NCBI GenBank assembly: GCA_964036315.1
Contig: OZ038510.1
Location: 78,946,756 to 79,010,755 of the forward strand
Length of the DNA: 64,000 nucleotides
From: Acanthosepion esculentum
Lineage: Eukaryota > Mollusca > Cephalopoda > Sepiida > Sepiidae
Reading direction: 5' to 3'
The notes under the pieces were generated by a model. That model was not told where the DNA came from and did not search any database. It saw nothing but the letters and a program-made list of their open reading frames with translations. Made by a program: the position numbers and the translations under genes. The stretch's first letter is position 1, and the number at the start of each line of letters is the position of its first letter. Shown here piece after piece: positions 30,201 to 35,927 of this stretch.

Positions 30201-32745
30201 ACAGAGCTGGAACATTATTTCAATAGTATATTGTGGATGCATATGTCAAGGTTGAAGGCTGCAGTATCTTAGGAACAATCAGGCCTAGTTGCGAATTGAA
30301 AGTTACAATGGTTTGATGGACTATTTGAACAAAGGAGCAGATGAGAAGATTGAACCAGGAGTGCCAGTGATACTGTCTTTCTCATTCAAGTGGCAAAGCT
30401 ACAGGTAGAGAAAGAAAAGCTCAATATCCAAATATGGAACAAAGTTCAGTTGAATTTGTGAAAGAAAGACGATCAAGTGAATGCAAGTACGATGGAAATA
30501 AGGATGAAGGCAAAAGAACTTATGAAAACCATTTATCCCGGAAACACGTTTAAGGCTTCAGCAAACTGGTGTTTTCACTTTATGAAGAGGTTTGATATTA
30601 GGAGAAGAACATAGCCCAGCAGTTACTGATAAACGTACATTTATTGACAAAAAAATGTTACAATTATTATTGTTGGATTTAAAATGAAAATTGGAATAAT
30701 ATCTTATTTTAGAACAACAAGTACATATTTATTATTATAAATCAATAACGAAAAAAATATTTTTGTTTAAACCTATTTATAATACGCACCCCTACTATCA
30801 CCTGTAATTTACAGTAAAAAAATGCATATTATTTTTGAGAAATTATGGTAGTATATCCGTGGAAATTCCATGAATCTTGCTAGCATATAATATTGTTGAA
30901 TAAATTATTTAAATTATAAATAAGTATATATAATACAATTATATATAAATCATTAACTTTCATGGATCAGCATCAGTGTATTATTACATTTATATAATTT
31001 TATGATAATGCTAACTTAAATATGCAGTAAAAAAAATATTGGCTATGTGTATGTGCTAATTGACAGTATGTAAGATGCAAAGTGTAAAAAGACAAAAAAA
31101 AAAAAAAAGAAGGTAAAAAGAAATCACCCTACATGTTATAAGCAAGGTTGTAGTTTCTCATGAGATGATATTATCTGCCAACACATCTTATGAAAAACCA
31201 CAACCTTGCTTTTATAACATGTAGGGTGATTTCTTTTTACCTTTTTTTTTTCTATTTTAGGTAGCATTACCTTAAAATTATATAAAAGTAATAATACACT
31301 GATGCTGCTCCAGGAAAGTTTATGATTTATATATAATTACATTATATATACTTTTTTATATTTTATATAATTTTTTGACAAAATTTTTTTACTTTGATGG
31401 TCCCTTCTACTTAGCCTGACTCCATAACAAAATTATTTACACAAATGACATTGCGACTTATAGCTACATCACGCTGAAACACCAATTCCTGTATGTTCAA
31501 CAAAGTTAAGCAATGTCAAGCCTGGTTATTACCTAGATGGGTAACTGCTGTAAGCTTGGCTGTGCAAGTGGTGTAATGGATAATGGCTTGGAATTGTTAA
31601 TTGGAGAGCTGTGTTCCAATTCCCATTGGGATCATTATATTCACTTATGCACAAATACTCTTGGGAAAAGGTATAAATCCACCTTTTCTCTACCCCTAGC
31701 TATGGATTAATTAGTAAGTCTTGTATCACTTTATTCCCCCCTGCCCAATAATTTTTGCACTCTAAAAATATTCCCTGGTTTTAAATAACCTGCAAAGGGT
31801 TGATAAGTCATAAAAACGAACCAATCAATAAAGCAACAAATGATATGTTTTATCACAGCTATACTGATTGCGTCTAAGTATTAGGAGACTGAAAACTTAG
31901 GCAGCAGCTGAAATATAACTGCTCAGTAGAACATTAAAAGACAATGGAAAATGTAACAGAGAATTCCAAAGGCAGTGGAGAAAGATGCCTTTCAGAAACT
32001 GAGCAAGGGATTAGAAAATGTTCTGAGAAATAAAAGAGAAAAGAGCAGGACTAATATGTAATGTTCTATATTTTGTAAATAACAGTGAATTATTTACACA
32101 ACTTACATGCAGACTATTGTCAAATTCTCCAAGCCATCTTTCCTAATTATGTACTCTAAAATTTTCAACCATCTCTTTATGATTCTAAGTAGAAGCGTCC
32201 TTTTTTTCACCATTTTCTTTAAAGTTTTTTCTTGCAGGGGTGACAAGATTTGATAAATTTTGGAACTAGACTAATTGTGTGAGGCCCAACACTTTAGGAT
32301 GGGAATAATTCTAGGCTAGTACCACTTCAATTTCATGAGGCTAGTTAAATTAATAATAGTAACAAGAGGGAATGTAAGAGAGGTAAATCAGTGATTGAAA
32401 CGCTGAACAATACCCTCTAAAACTGACAGCTTTAGAATCTTAGAATTTAAAGAAAAGTTTAAGAAAAGCAATACATAGTTACAAAAAAAAAAGAAGACTA
32501 TATTCTTAGCTAAAATTCAAACAAAGGACAAAAAAAAGCATGTACGAGGGGTCTGAAAAGTTTTCTGGTCGACTAAGAAGGGATTAAGAAAAAAATATCT
32601 TTGGTCAGTGGTTCAGACTAAGACTTTTCCGCACCTCCTCGTATAATTCATTGTTTTAAAAGTAAAACAGTTGAAAATTAGAGAAAAGAAGAAAGAAAAA
32701 AATAAAGTCTTTTTTTCTTTTTGCTGAAATGTACACCGGGTAATT

Positions 32746-32793
<48 letters not shown>

Positions 32794-33082
32794 TCAACCA
32801 ATTTAAAAAATAAAAGCAAAAAAAAAGTTTCATTAAAAAAAAAACAACAACACATCTCTACGCAATATAAACAATGGTAAATAAATAAAAACAAAAGCAA
32901 ATTGAATAGAAGTAAAACTAAACAAAATTTCTTAAATGGTTATTTTTTGGTATCGTAGAGAAATTAAATCATGTCATTTAAACATTATATATCTCCTCGA
33001 TGTATTCACAAACGGAAAAGAATCTAAAAATCATTCATTTTTTACCTGGATCGCTTTCCAATTCAAGCCAACCTTTGTTCAT
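614..33082 (-). CDS. BAP1: BAP1 ubiquitin carboxyl-terminal hydrolase, exons 1-9 (3' part beyond window)
   Basis: Nine exons on the minus strand read as one frame through GT-AG splices and give residues 1-260 of BAP1 (Calypso in flies). In known systems this nuclear cysteine protease pairs with ASXL/Asx and removes mono-ubiquitin from histone H2A (PR-DUB complex). The N-terminus [12 protein letters not shown], the active-site block [12 protein letters not shown], the block [13 protein letters not shown] and the block [11 protein letters not shown] are unmistakable. By alignment with human BAP1 the catalytic set is Gln84, Cys90, His168 and Asp183, each one lower than human because exon 4 is one codon shorter. 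CDS segments: 33046-33082, 23102-23131, 22467-22521, 20048-20177, 13216-13335, 9475-9536, 7536-7678, 3693-3771, 614-737. No stop or frameshift is seen. The last exon ends at a donor, so the linker and C-terminal ASXL-binding region must lie to the left of the window. UCHL5 is the nearest alternative; the sequence fits BAP1 better. Confidence 0.97.
882..1152. repeat. 27-bp minisatellite, about 10 units
   Basis: The unit AAAGGTGAAATGGAAGGATT plus GACAGAC repeats about ten times almost without change; one unit is about 6 bp shorter. It sits in BAP1 intron 8, 145 bp upstream of exon 9. Because 27 is a multiple of three, frames stay open on both strands, but nothing indicates translation. Confidence 0.97.
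1262..1655 (+). repeat. 3' ends of a Jockey-type LINE, duplicated
   Basis: Two copies of a segment containing GAGCAGGAGTAGAGGTTTAT lie at about 1310-1390 and 1500-1570. They are followed by a tail (CACCTTGCTTGGAGTAAATT, then A-rich) that is the reverse complement of the 3' end of the LINE at 33.7-35.7 kb. I read this as a 5'-truncated, rearranged LINE 3' UTR. Related 3' ends occur near 12.6 kb and 18.5 kb. Confidence 0.55.
2031..2163. repeat. 22-bp tandem repeat, 6 copies
   Basis: Six nearly perfect copies of a 22-bp unit with core CATAACATACCATGTGGCTA lie in BAP1 intron 8. No function is visible. Confidence 0.97.
2320..2435 (+). repeat. 5S rRNA-derived SINE fragment
   Basis: The stretch starting GAGCCCGGTTGGTATTTAGA follows the 3' half of 5S rRNA (control region, then a decayed version of the GGGAATACCGGGTGC block). 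It is joined directly to the tail GGGTTGATAAGCTGTAAAAA shared with the SINEs at 22.6 kb and 31.4 kb. The tRNA-like middle part of those SINEs is missing. Confidence 0.6.
2436..3692. other. BAP1 intron 8 spacer, possible LTR-like stretch
   Basis: Mostly AT-rich. At 2640-2970 there is a TATA-like TTTTATAAATTTAAACTGG and then GCTTTGCAAGAGGTGAGTCT. The stretch at 12.9-13.05 kb ends in a similar CCTTGCAAAAGGTGAGTCTC. A decayed LTR or leader family is possible but not established. Confidence 0.25.
3693..3771 (-). CDS. BAP1: BAP1 exon 8 (residues 193-219)
   Basis: The acceptor TTATCTCCTCAG precedes a 79-nt exon reading [19 protein letters not shown] and then a Gly/Thr-rich end; the donor is GTATGT. 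It corresponds to human [20 protein letters not shown]. Phase 1 on entry and phase 2 on exit fit exons 7 and 9 exactly. Confidence 0.95.
4020..4430. repeat. Interspersed repeat with TACCAGCAAT-type array
   Basis: The block CACCTCTTAATTGCTG, CCCAGGTCCACC and GGTAGCACCTGTTAGAGTCC is followed by an irregular array of ATTACCAGCAATA with TTTTTGAA spacers and the end AATATGCCGTAAAACAAAAT. The same family recurs at 17.9, 44.0 and 57.1-57.8 kb. Its class is unknown to me; SINE-like is plausible. Confidence 0.65.
4447..4479 (+). ncRNA. Hammerhead ribozyme-like motif
   Basis: CTGATGA is followed by stem II GTCCT/AGGAC, then GAA, a self-complementary ACATGT (stem III) and a U at the cleavage position. 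That is the minimal type I hammerhead layout known from Penelope-like elements. Stem I next to the core does not pair well, so this copy may be inactive. Confidence 0.65.
4694..4735 (-). ncRNA. Decayed hammerhead-like motif
   Basis: On the minus strand CTGATGA is followed after 21 nt by AAAACTACTTGG, a mutated form of the GAAAGTACTTGG seen in better copies (14.98 and 61.42 kb). The invariant G of GAA is changed and stem III is no longer self-complementary. Confidence 0.35.
4996..5490. repeat. Inverted repeat (foldback) with AT microsatellites in both arms
   Basis: The left arm (about 4996-5160) and right arm (about 5320-5480) are reverse complements: GTTTGGTTTCAATTTACAAT against ATTGTAAATTGAAACCAAAC, and TTAATGCATGTTTCATTAAA against TTTAATGAAACATGCATTAA. 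Each arm carries an (AT)n run. A partial third copy lies at 5880-5925. The spacer is about 160 bp. Confidence 0.85.
5486..5852 (-). mobile_element. Tc1/mariner-superfamily remnant with TIRs
   Basis: Terminal inverted repeats CAGGGTGACCAAAAAA and, on the other strand, AGGGTGACCCCAAAAAACGG lie in TA-rich flanks. Between them the minus strand keeps a transposase tail, [20 protein letters not shown] followed by [11 protein letters not shown], typical of the IS630/mariner C-terminus. The DDE core is absent, so this is a deleted, non-autonomous copy in BAP1 intron 7. Confidence 0.8.
6795..6940. mobile_element. Palindromic MITE, pogo/Tigger-like ends
   Basis: A TA-flanked CAGTGTAACCCGGATATAAG is mirrored by CTTATATCCGGGTT twice downstream (about 6841-6857 and 6911-6925). 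The end sequence resembles Tigger/pogo termini. There is no coding capacity. Confidence 0.55.
7536..7678 (-). CDS. BAP1: BAP1 exon 7 (residues 146-192), catalytic His and Asp
   Basis: A long T tract and CAG acceptor lead into a 143-nt exon. It reads [20 protein letters not shown], then [20 protein letters not shown] and KPYPIDH. By alignment His168 (7609-7611) and Asp183 (7564-7566) are the catalytic residues. The donor is GTCAGT, less usual than GTAAGT but consistent in phase. Confidence 0.97.
7865..8310 (-). repeat. SINE tail with internal tandem triplication
   Basis: The left end is the reverse complement of the SINE tail seen at 22.9 and 31.8 kb (GGTTGATAAGCCATAAAAAA). Behind it a segment of about 126 bp, with AACAATTTTTGGGG and ATGATTTTTCCAGATAA landmarks, occurs three times in a row. 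The copies differ by a few percent. Confidence 0.65.
8640..8895 (-). repeat. tRNA-derived SINE
   Basis: On the minus strand the order is the tRNA-like part (GGAGAGCTGAGTTCCAATTCC, a degraded B box), the AAATACCCTTGGGGAAAAGG block, the CCCCAGCTATGGGTTAA block, and the tail ending in a GTTGATAA-type sequence. It is a full-length member of the family also found at 12.2, 15.6, 51.7 and 60.1 kb. Confidence 0.7.
9475..9536 (-). CDS. BAP1: BAP1 exon 6 (residues 125-145)
   Basis: The acceptor is TTTCTGTTATCAG and the donor GTAAGA. The 62-nt exon reads [20 protein letters not shown] and ends in phase 2; the first base of exon 7 completes Arg145. It matches human [20 protein letters not shown]. Confidence 0.97.
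9650..10030. mobile_element. hAT-like non-autonomous element fragment
   Basis: It begins CCAGTTTCCCAAACTGGGCT, a hAT-style terminus. Its inner part (ATTGAAATAGTTCTTTAGAC and CCAAGAACAAC) is similar to 42.32-42.44 kb, where the same stretch runs towards a GGTTGGGAACCCCTG terminus. The assignment rests on end motifs and this second copy only. Confidence 0.4.
10547..11706 (+). pseudogene. 5'-truncated LINE, C-terminal zinc-binding end, with target-site duplication
   Basis: The plus strand encodes [20 protein letters not shown] then [11 protein letters not shown], the Cys/His knuckle (zf-RVT type) at the end of LINE ORF2. An in-frame TAA after PPYSGV interrupts it, and coding resumes with [17 protein letters not shown] 3' UTR runs to about 11,690. 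Flanks ATATGACAGTAGAGA and ATATGGCAGTAGAGA look like a 15-bp target-site duplication with one mismatch. It lies in BAP1 intron 5, antisense to the gene. Confidence 0.75.
11955..12720 (+). pseudogene. Jockey-type LINE fragment split by a SINE
   Basis: [20 protein letters not shown] then KVQRRIWHL (11968-12048) matches the RT-distal region of the LINE at 34 kb (MEYCCHIWSGAPAVCLRVLD). After a SINE insertion, 12500-12600 resembles its last coding part and 12640-12720 its 3' end (TCTTGCTTGGGGTTAGAT, poly-A). It is heavily decayed. Confidence 0.6.
12165..12485 (+). repeat. tRNA-derived SINE
   Basis: The A-box-like GTGGAGTGATGGATATTGGC and B-box-like GAGTTTGAATTCCAGTCGAG are followed by CAAATACCCTTGGGAAAGGT, CAGCTATGGGTTGAATAGCA and the tail GGCACTTAACTGACTGACT. 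Head and body order match the copies at 15.6, 51.7 and 60.1 kb. It interrupts a LINE fragment and is therefore younger than it. Confidence 0.8.
13216..13335 (-). CDS. BAP1: BAP1 exon 5 (residues 85-124), catalytic Cys
   Basis: The 120-nt exon begins [20 protein letters not shown] and continues through [14 protein letters not shown] to the donor GTAAGT. Cys90 (13318-13320) is the nucleophile by alignment with human Cys91. Both borders are in phase 0. The block [11 protein letters not shown] is the UCH signature. Confidence 0.98.
13541..13604 (-). ncRNA. Hammerhead ribozyme-like motif with extended stem I
   Basis: On the minus strand CTGATGA (13585-13591) is followed by TGC/GCA stem II, then GAA, stem III ACTC-A-GAGT and a U. 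Proximal stem I pairs UAC with GUA. A distal helix pairs ACCCC with GGGGU at the outer ends, with an internal loop between. All three helices of a type I hammerhead are therefore present. It lies in BAP1 intron 4. Confidence 0.7.
14031..14190. repeat. Inverted repeat, probable Penelope-type terminal sequence
   Basis: The left arm contains TTCTGTATACAGCTCTCATC and the right arm GATGATAGCTGCATACAGAA. The arms are about 60 nt around a 30-nt centre. Read outward, each arm contains CTGATGA followed by a potential stem II. Only the left arm keeps a GAAA-like continuation. It may be a decayed inverted pair of hammerhead-bearing ends. Confidence 0.5.
14590..14627 (+). ncRNA. Decayed hammerhead-like motif
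   Basis: CTGATGA, a perfect stem II GGCTC/GAGCC, then AAA in place of GAA, self-complementary AGCT and a U. Sequences GGTC before and GACC after could form a distal stem I. The lost G should abolish cleavage. Confidence 0.5.
14857..15352 (-). mobile_element. Penelope-like element 5' end, inverted pair
   Basis: The minus-strand arm (about 14857-14975) and plus-strand arm (about 15228-15352) are reverse complements, with a hammerhead motif at the inner end of the left arm. Downstream of the motif an open frame reads [16 protein letters not shown] then LSLTFNTT, also found in the copy at 15.9-16.0 kb. I infer the 5' coding start of a Penelope-like element. No reverse transcriptase is attached here. 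Confidence 0.6.
14973..15014 (-). ncRNA. Hammerhead ribozyme motif
   Basis: Minus strand: 5' stem I UGACC, core CTGAAGA, stem II GAAC/GUUC with loop AAUGAU, GAA, self-complementary stem III AGUACU, U at the cleavage site, 3' stem I GGUUA (5 bp including one G-U). All conserved core bases are present. Confidence 0.8.
15560..15895 (+). repeat. tRNA-derived SINE
   Basis: It starts GCATGGTGGAGTAATGGATA, continues with B-box-like GAGTTCAAATTTCATTC, TACCCTTGAGAAAGGT and AGCTATGGGTAAATGGCAGG, and ends with a part (CTGATGGGTTATGGGATTTG) not shared with the 12.2-kb copy. It lies in BAP1 intron 4. Confidence 0.78.
15900..16099 (-). mobile_element. Penelope-like element 5' end with hammerhead (16058-16099)
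   Basis: Second copy of the 14.9-kb sequence, minus strand. The hammerhead reads UGACC, CTGAAGA, GAAC/GUUC, GAA, AGCGCU, A, GGUCA. Compared with the 14.97-kb copy, stem III and the 3' strand of stem I differ, yet both still pair; stem I is now 5 perfect pairs. The open frame downstream reads [16 protein letters not shown] then [17 protein letters not shown] before a microsatellite ends it. Confidence 0.75.
16890..17070 (+). repeat. Relative of the 13.9-14.1 kb terminal sequence
   Basis: GGATCCACCTGGATTATATA at the right end is the reverse complement of TATATAATCCGGGTGGATCC at 13.93 kb, and GTGGATCAGTTTTAATATT is also shared in reverse complement. It includes GGTTGAAATAGG after a possible hairpin, another decayed hammerhead-like context. 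Confidence 0.45.
17880..18015. repeat. TACCAGCAAT-type repeat end
   Basis: ATTACCAGCAATGAATTTTT, TTACAAGCAATAAAAATCTT and the end AATATGCCGTAAAACAAAAC match the tail of the 4.0-4.4 kb repeat. The preceding 17.1-17.9 kb is AT-rich with nothing I recognise. Confidence 0.6.
18530..18690 (-). repeat. Jockey-type LINE 3' end
   Basis: Reverse-complement copy of the 1.3-1.65 kb sequence (GGAACTGAAAACCCAATCCT, AGATAAACCTCTACTTCTGT, TGTGAACCAGACAATAGG). It is a truncated 3' UTR in BAP1 intron 4. Confidence 0.55.
19096..19890. mobile_element. Head-to-head hammerhead retroelement, copy A, tail tandemly amplified
   Basis: The minus-strand half runs from a tRNA-like head near 19,750 to about 19,096. Its tail (ATCTGTCTATATTTCTGAGA, CCATATTTATTACAACGTTT) is repeated four times with a period near 117 bp. 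The plus-strand half (19,757-19,870) is truncated but keeps CTGAAGA (19791-19797), stem II GGC/GCC and GAAAC. Possible degenerate target duplications are AATCATTTTATTC and AATCATTTCATCG. It lies 160 bp from BAP1 exon 4. Confidence 0.7.
20048..20177 (-). CDS. BAP1: BAP1 exon 4 (residues 41-84)
   Basis: The acceptor CTGTTTTCAG opens a 130-nt exon whose first base completes Gly41. It then reads [20 protein letters not shown], an acidic linker [13 protein letters not shown] and [10 protein letters not shown] before GTAACA. Gln84 is the oxyanion-hole residue by alignment. This is the only exon whose length differs from human (one codon shorter). Confidence 0.96.
20350..21165. mobile_element. Older copies of the head-to-head hammerhead element
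   Basis: A decayed minus-strand half (20,360-20,610; GCCTTCTTCAGGTGATATAT) is followed by a second locus: minus-strand half 20,780-20,890 and plus-strand half 20,905-21,165. The latter has tRNA-like GACACATGGTACAGTGGATA and a damaged core CTAAAGAAGGCACACAACAG, then CCGAAAC. All hammerhead cores here are mutated. Confidence 0.6.
21167..21434. repeat. AT/AC microsatellite and ATACATTAAATACA minisatellite
   Basis: An (AT)n run leads into about nine irregular units of roughly 25-35 bp built from ATATACATTAAATACA and CACACACA. It is low-complexity sequence in BAP1 intron 3. Confidence 0.9.
22467..22521 (-). CDS. BAP1: BAP1 exon 3 (residues 23-40)
   Basis: The acceptor TTTTATTTTACAG and donor GTGAGT bound 55 nt reading [17 protein letters not shown], with Gly23 and Gly41 split across the borders. 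It matches human [17 protein letters not shown]. Confidence 0.96.
22575..22970 (+). repeat. Chimeric 5S rRNA-tRNA SINE
   Basis: Positions 22575-22690 follow 5S rRNA almost end to end (AAAGTTAAGCAATGGTGAGC, TAGATGGGTGGCTGCTTGGA, AATACTAGGTGCAGTAG). A tRNA-like part (GTAATAGATAATGGGTTGGA, AGTTTCAATTCAAGTTGGG) follows at 22698-22780. The body TACCCATGGAAAAGGTATGA and tail GGGTTGATAAGCCGTAAAAA come next. A second copy lies at 31.45 kb. Both internal Pol III promoter types are recognisable but mutated. Confidence 0.8.
23102..23131 (-). CDS. BAP1: BAP1 exon 2 (residues 13-22), 30 nt
   Basis: A 30-nt microexon with acceptor TTCTTTCTTCAG and donor GTAAGT. With the last base of exon 1 it reads [10 protein letters not shown], against human GLFTLLVEDF. 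The phase is 1 at both ends, so skipping it would keep the frame. Confidence 0.96.
23287..23603 (-). mobile_element. Tc1/mariner-superfamily remnant with TIRs
   Basis: TA-flanked CAGGGTGTCCGTAAAGTTTG and, reversed at the other end, CCGGGTGTCCATAAAGTTTA. The minus strand keeps the transposase tail [20 protein letters not shown]. It is internally deleted and lies in BAP1 intron 1, 155 bp upstream of exon 2. Confidence 0.8.
23604..24067. other. Extremely AT-rich stretch
   Basis: Runs of TATAAAA and ATTATAAAA with almost no G or C. I see no gene or recognisable element. Confidence 0.7.
24068..29540. repeat. 60-bp satellite array, about 90 units, in BAP1 intron 1
   Basis: The unit is built around GATTTTCAAAGAAACACA, TCACCCACTCTATCTTACTC and TTGCTGTCAACAAATGCTG. 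Point variants alternate (AATCACC/ACTCACC, GCCGTC/GCTGTC). Short units lacking about 10-12 bp near CTCTTGC recur. Higher-order duplications are visible: offset about 1,120 bp (25.02 and 26.14 kb), about 1,985 bp (25.4-25.85 and 27.4-27.85 kb) and 782 bp (27.9-28.6 and 28.7-29.4 kb). Because 60 is divisible by three, long repetitive frames stay open, up to about 500 codons, but they shift and break at indels. I treat it as non-coding. Confidence 0.95.
30440..30670 (+). pseudogene. pogo/Tigger-type transposase fragment
   Basis: The plus strand reads [20 protein letters not shown] then [21 protein letters not shown] and stops. This is the end of the CENP-B-type helix-turn-helix domain typical of pogo transposases. 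A stop lies upstream and no DDE domain follows. Confidence 0.6.
30905..31372. repeat. Large inverted repeat (foldback element)
   Basis: The inner arms AAATCACCCTACATGTTATA and TATAACATGTAGGGTGATTT flank a centre of about 60 nt that itself partly pairs. The outer arms ATCAGCATCAGTGTATTATT and AATAATACACTGATGCTGCT also pair. The left arm holds about 80 nt of extra sequence. No coding sequence is visible. Confidence 0.85.
31454..31830 (+). repeat. Chimeric 5S rRNA-tRNA SINE, second copy
   Basis: The 5S part (TATAGCTACATCACGCTGAA, AAAGTTAAGCAATGTCAAGC, TAGATGGGTAACTGCTGTAA) is truncated at its 3' end. It is followed by the tRNA-like GTGGTGTAATGGATAATGGC, the body ACTCTTGGGAAAAGGTATAA and tail GCAAAGGGTTGATAAGTCAT. 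The order is the same as at 22.6 kb. Confidence 0.78.
31831..33045. other. BAP1 intron 1, 5' portion
   Basis: AT-rich intron with an (AT)n microsatellite at 32,748-32,791. No exon or classified element is recognised. Confidence 0.5.
33046..33082 (-). CDS. BAP1: BAP1 exon 1 coding part (residues 1-12)
   Basis: The ATG at 33080-33082 opens [12 protein letters not shown] and the exon ends one base into Gly13 at donor GTAAAA. I chose this start because the N-terminus equals the conserved metazoan BAP1 start. The frame happens to be open upstream but nothing there resembles BAP1. Confidence 0.97.
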
Positions 33083-33554
33083 ACTGGCTGTGAATACGCC
33101 ATATCGCTTCCCAGCAAAGCTAACCGCATCTTCACATACACAAAGCCACCGTTTCGTAAAACGAGTACACTTATTTTTTTTAAATTTATATTTCAGGTTA
33201 TTTTTTTTTTTTAATTTCCCCTTGAAAAAAGAAACGAAAAAAGCAATTGAATAAATAATTAAAAACAGAAAAATATTCTTATTCAATTTTTATTTTTCAA
33301 GCCGTTTTTTACGAAAATTTTGTTTCTTTCTTACCTTTTTCGAATTAACGTACAACTCAAAGCACTTCAGAGATATTAAAGAAAACTAGAATTATGATTG
33401 TGGACGTCGCAAAAATGGCATTAAAAATGTAATTGTTATTTACTAAACTTGGCACAAGGCCACAAATATGGGTCACCCAGGGAGGCTTGAACTCACTACA
33501 AATAAAGTACTACTAAAAAAAAAAAGCTAAAGTAACTCTAACAGTCAATCAAAC

Positions 33555-33619
<65 letters not shown>

Positions 33620-33735
33620 GGAGTCACTAGAGCCTTAAGAGCTACAAAGAACAGTAATATATGGAGAGACATTATCGCGATAGTGTGCGAACCTACCTAC
33701 GCACGATCATATATATATATATATTTTTTTTTTTA
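33083..33735 (-). promoter_or_regulatory. Presumed BAP1 5' UTR and promoter region
   Basis: By position this should hold the transcription start. I see no clear TATA box. A pure (GA)n run lies at about 33,555-33,618, roughly 500 bp upstream of the ATG; in animals such tracts can keep promoters open, but that is inference. Confidence 0.35.
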
Positions 33736-33737
33736 AG

Positions 33738-35740
33738 CGTATCACCCCAAGCAAGGCTGGAGGCCACTATCACGCAAGGGGTTAAAGAAGGGTTGGAGGA
33801 AGAGCAGATAGGAGTGGTAAAGGAGAGGATGTGGTGAAAGAGAAAGACAGTGGGTCGATCAAGGCAAGGGGGTTACAGAAGATTTGGAGTGAGAGCAGAT
33901 AGGAATGAAAAATGAAAGGATGTGGAGAAGGGAAGTGGATAGATCAAGGCAACTGGGGATGTCGATTGACGCTACACTTAAACCGTTGGAGATTGTATTT
34001 GTCAGGGAAACAGTAATAGGGAAGGGAGTTCCATAGGCAAGATGTGCGAGACATGAAGCTATTGGAGTAGAAGAGACGTCTACATCTAACAGTTTCCACG
34101 GTGTAGGGGTGGGAGCGGGAAGCCAGCCTCGTGCGGCGTTTAAATTCACGAGGTCTGGGGACACGCGAAAGCAGCTCCTCGGAGCAATTACCGTGAAAGT
34201 ACTTGTAAAAAAGGCAGAGCGAGGCAACATCGCGTCTGTGAGAGAGCGACTGCAGACGAGATGACAGATCAGGGCCAATCACGTTGCTTATCCGTCTCTG
34301 GATCTTATCAAGAACCCTGAGGCAAACAGCAGGGGCCCCAGACCATATATGGCAGCAATACTCCATGCAAGGGCGAATGGTCGATTTATAGATTTGGAGG
34401 ATCGAATCCGAGGAGAAAAATTTCCTGGCTCGACACATAACCAACTTTCCTTGCGGTGGCTGATGCAACTGACTCGATGTATTTGTTCCATCTCAGATCA
34501 GCAGACAGCGTGAGACCGAGCAGCCGCAGAGAGGAGCTCTCGAGAAGTTGGTCTTCAGACATTCTAATGGGATGCAGGGATGGATCCTTGTGGTGGTTAA
34601 TCGAGAGCAGTTTTGTTTTAGAGGCGTTAAAGTAAACCATCCATTTCTCACCCCAGTTCACAACCGATTGGAGGTCCTTTTCAATTTGAGCTGCCAGGTT
34701 AACTTTGTCCGCCTCACTAGATTTGTGTTTGAGGCAGGAGTAAATAGTAGTGTCGTCAGCGTAGATGCCGACTTGGGAGTCTATGGCGTCAGGAAGGTCG
34801 TTTATAAATATGAGGAACAGAGTAGGGCCTAGGATGGAGCCTTGAGGAACACCTGCGTTAGTGGGATAGGAGCTGGAGATGAATCCACTGAGAACAACCT
34901 TCAAATCCCGATTTGACAGGAATGATTGTATTAGGTCAAACAATCGACCTGTGATACCATAACCCTGGAGCTTGCGAAGAAGGCCGGCATGCCAAACTCT
35001 ATCGAATGCTTTGGAGATGTCAATGGCCACGGCACGAGCTTCACCGTTATTATGGATAGCTTGGTAGACAAATTCAGTGATGGCCGTAAGCACATCGGCA
35101 GTAGATCGGGCAAAGCGGAAACCATACTGCTTGTCTGAGAGCAGATCGTGGGATATCAGGTGATTAATCACAGATTAGTACATATAAGATCAACAAAAAT
35201 ATTGCGTTAGTCCGATTAAGCCTATCGTAGCCCTTCGCTACTCCGCCCGCGTGACCAAGGGCTGTCGTTATGTCTTCATGACCTTATAGATGATGAAGGT
35301 AGGGCTAATACATAAGTAAAGGCCAAATTTACTGTCTATAGTACCATTTTATTGTTGACTTCATGTAGTTACAGTGGTTAAAGTGGGTTTGATAGGAACG
35401 ATTGGATCAGCTCAAAAACGCGCCCGGAGATAAAGGGAGAACACTTCTTAATGACTATTACAGGGGATGCCATCGGGTCCACATGCTTTGTTGGGATCAA
35501 GGTTACAGATGATAGCAGAAATCATGGGATCTGTTATATGCATACCTCTCACCAGGGAATCACTTCTAAGGGGGGGAAGTCGGGCAGGGATATTCCGGAT
35601 GAGTCAAGAGTAGAGTTTGAGGAGAATTTACGAGCAAAGCATTCAGCAGAGATTGGTAACAATTCAAATAGATTGTTCATGTTTCTATTCCCGCAGCAAG
35701 CTCAACTAAACGCGGTGACAATCAAAATTTTTATATGTAA
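33738..35740 (-). pseudogene. Jockey-type non-LTR retrotransposon, RT region and 3' end
   Basis: Minus strand. The RT motifs are KACGPDGIP (about 35,490), SDKQYGFRFARSTADVL, AVAIDISKAFDRVWHAGL, AGVPQGSILGPTLFLIFIND and the catalytic YADDTTIYS. In a shifted frame the C-terminal part follows (YKSTIRPCMEYCCHIWSGAP, EFKRRTRLASRSHPYTVE, LWNSLP). A frameshift near 34,430, decayed sequence at 35,172-35,440 and a duplicated 105-bp block in the 3' UTR (33,780-33,960) show that it is dead. No endonuclease domain is present. It lies upstream of the BAP1 promoter, on the same strand as BAP1. Confidence 0.88.
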
Positions 35741-35927
35741 ATGACGGGTTGTAATTATTTGCAGAGGCAATAGCAAATGGAGTGAATGTGGAATGAGTGT
35801 AAGGAATGAATTTCGGAAATATTTTCTTGTATTTTTATAGCACTAATAAAGAATTAACAACAAGAGAGAAAATATATTAGTGCGTTCACAGCCTAAAACG
35901 AAGAAAAGACATTAAGCTTAATTGTGT

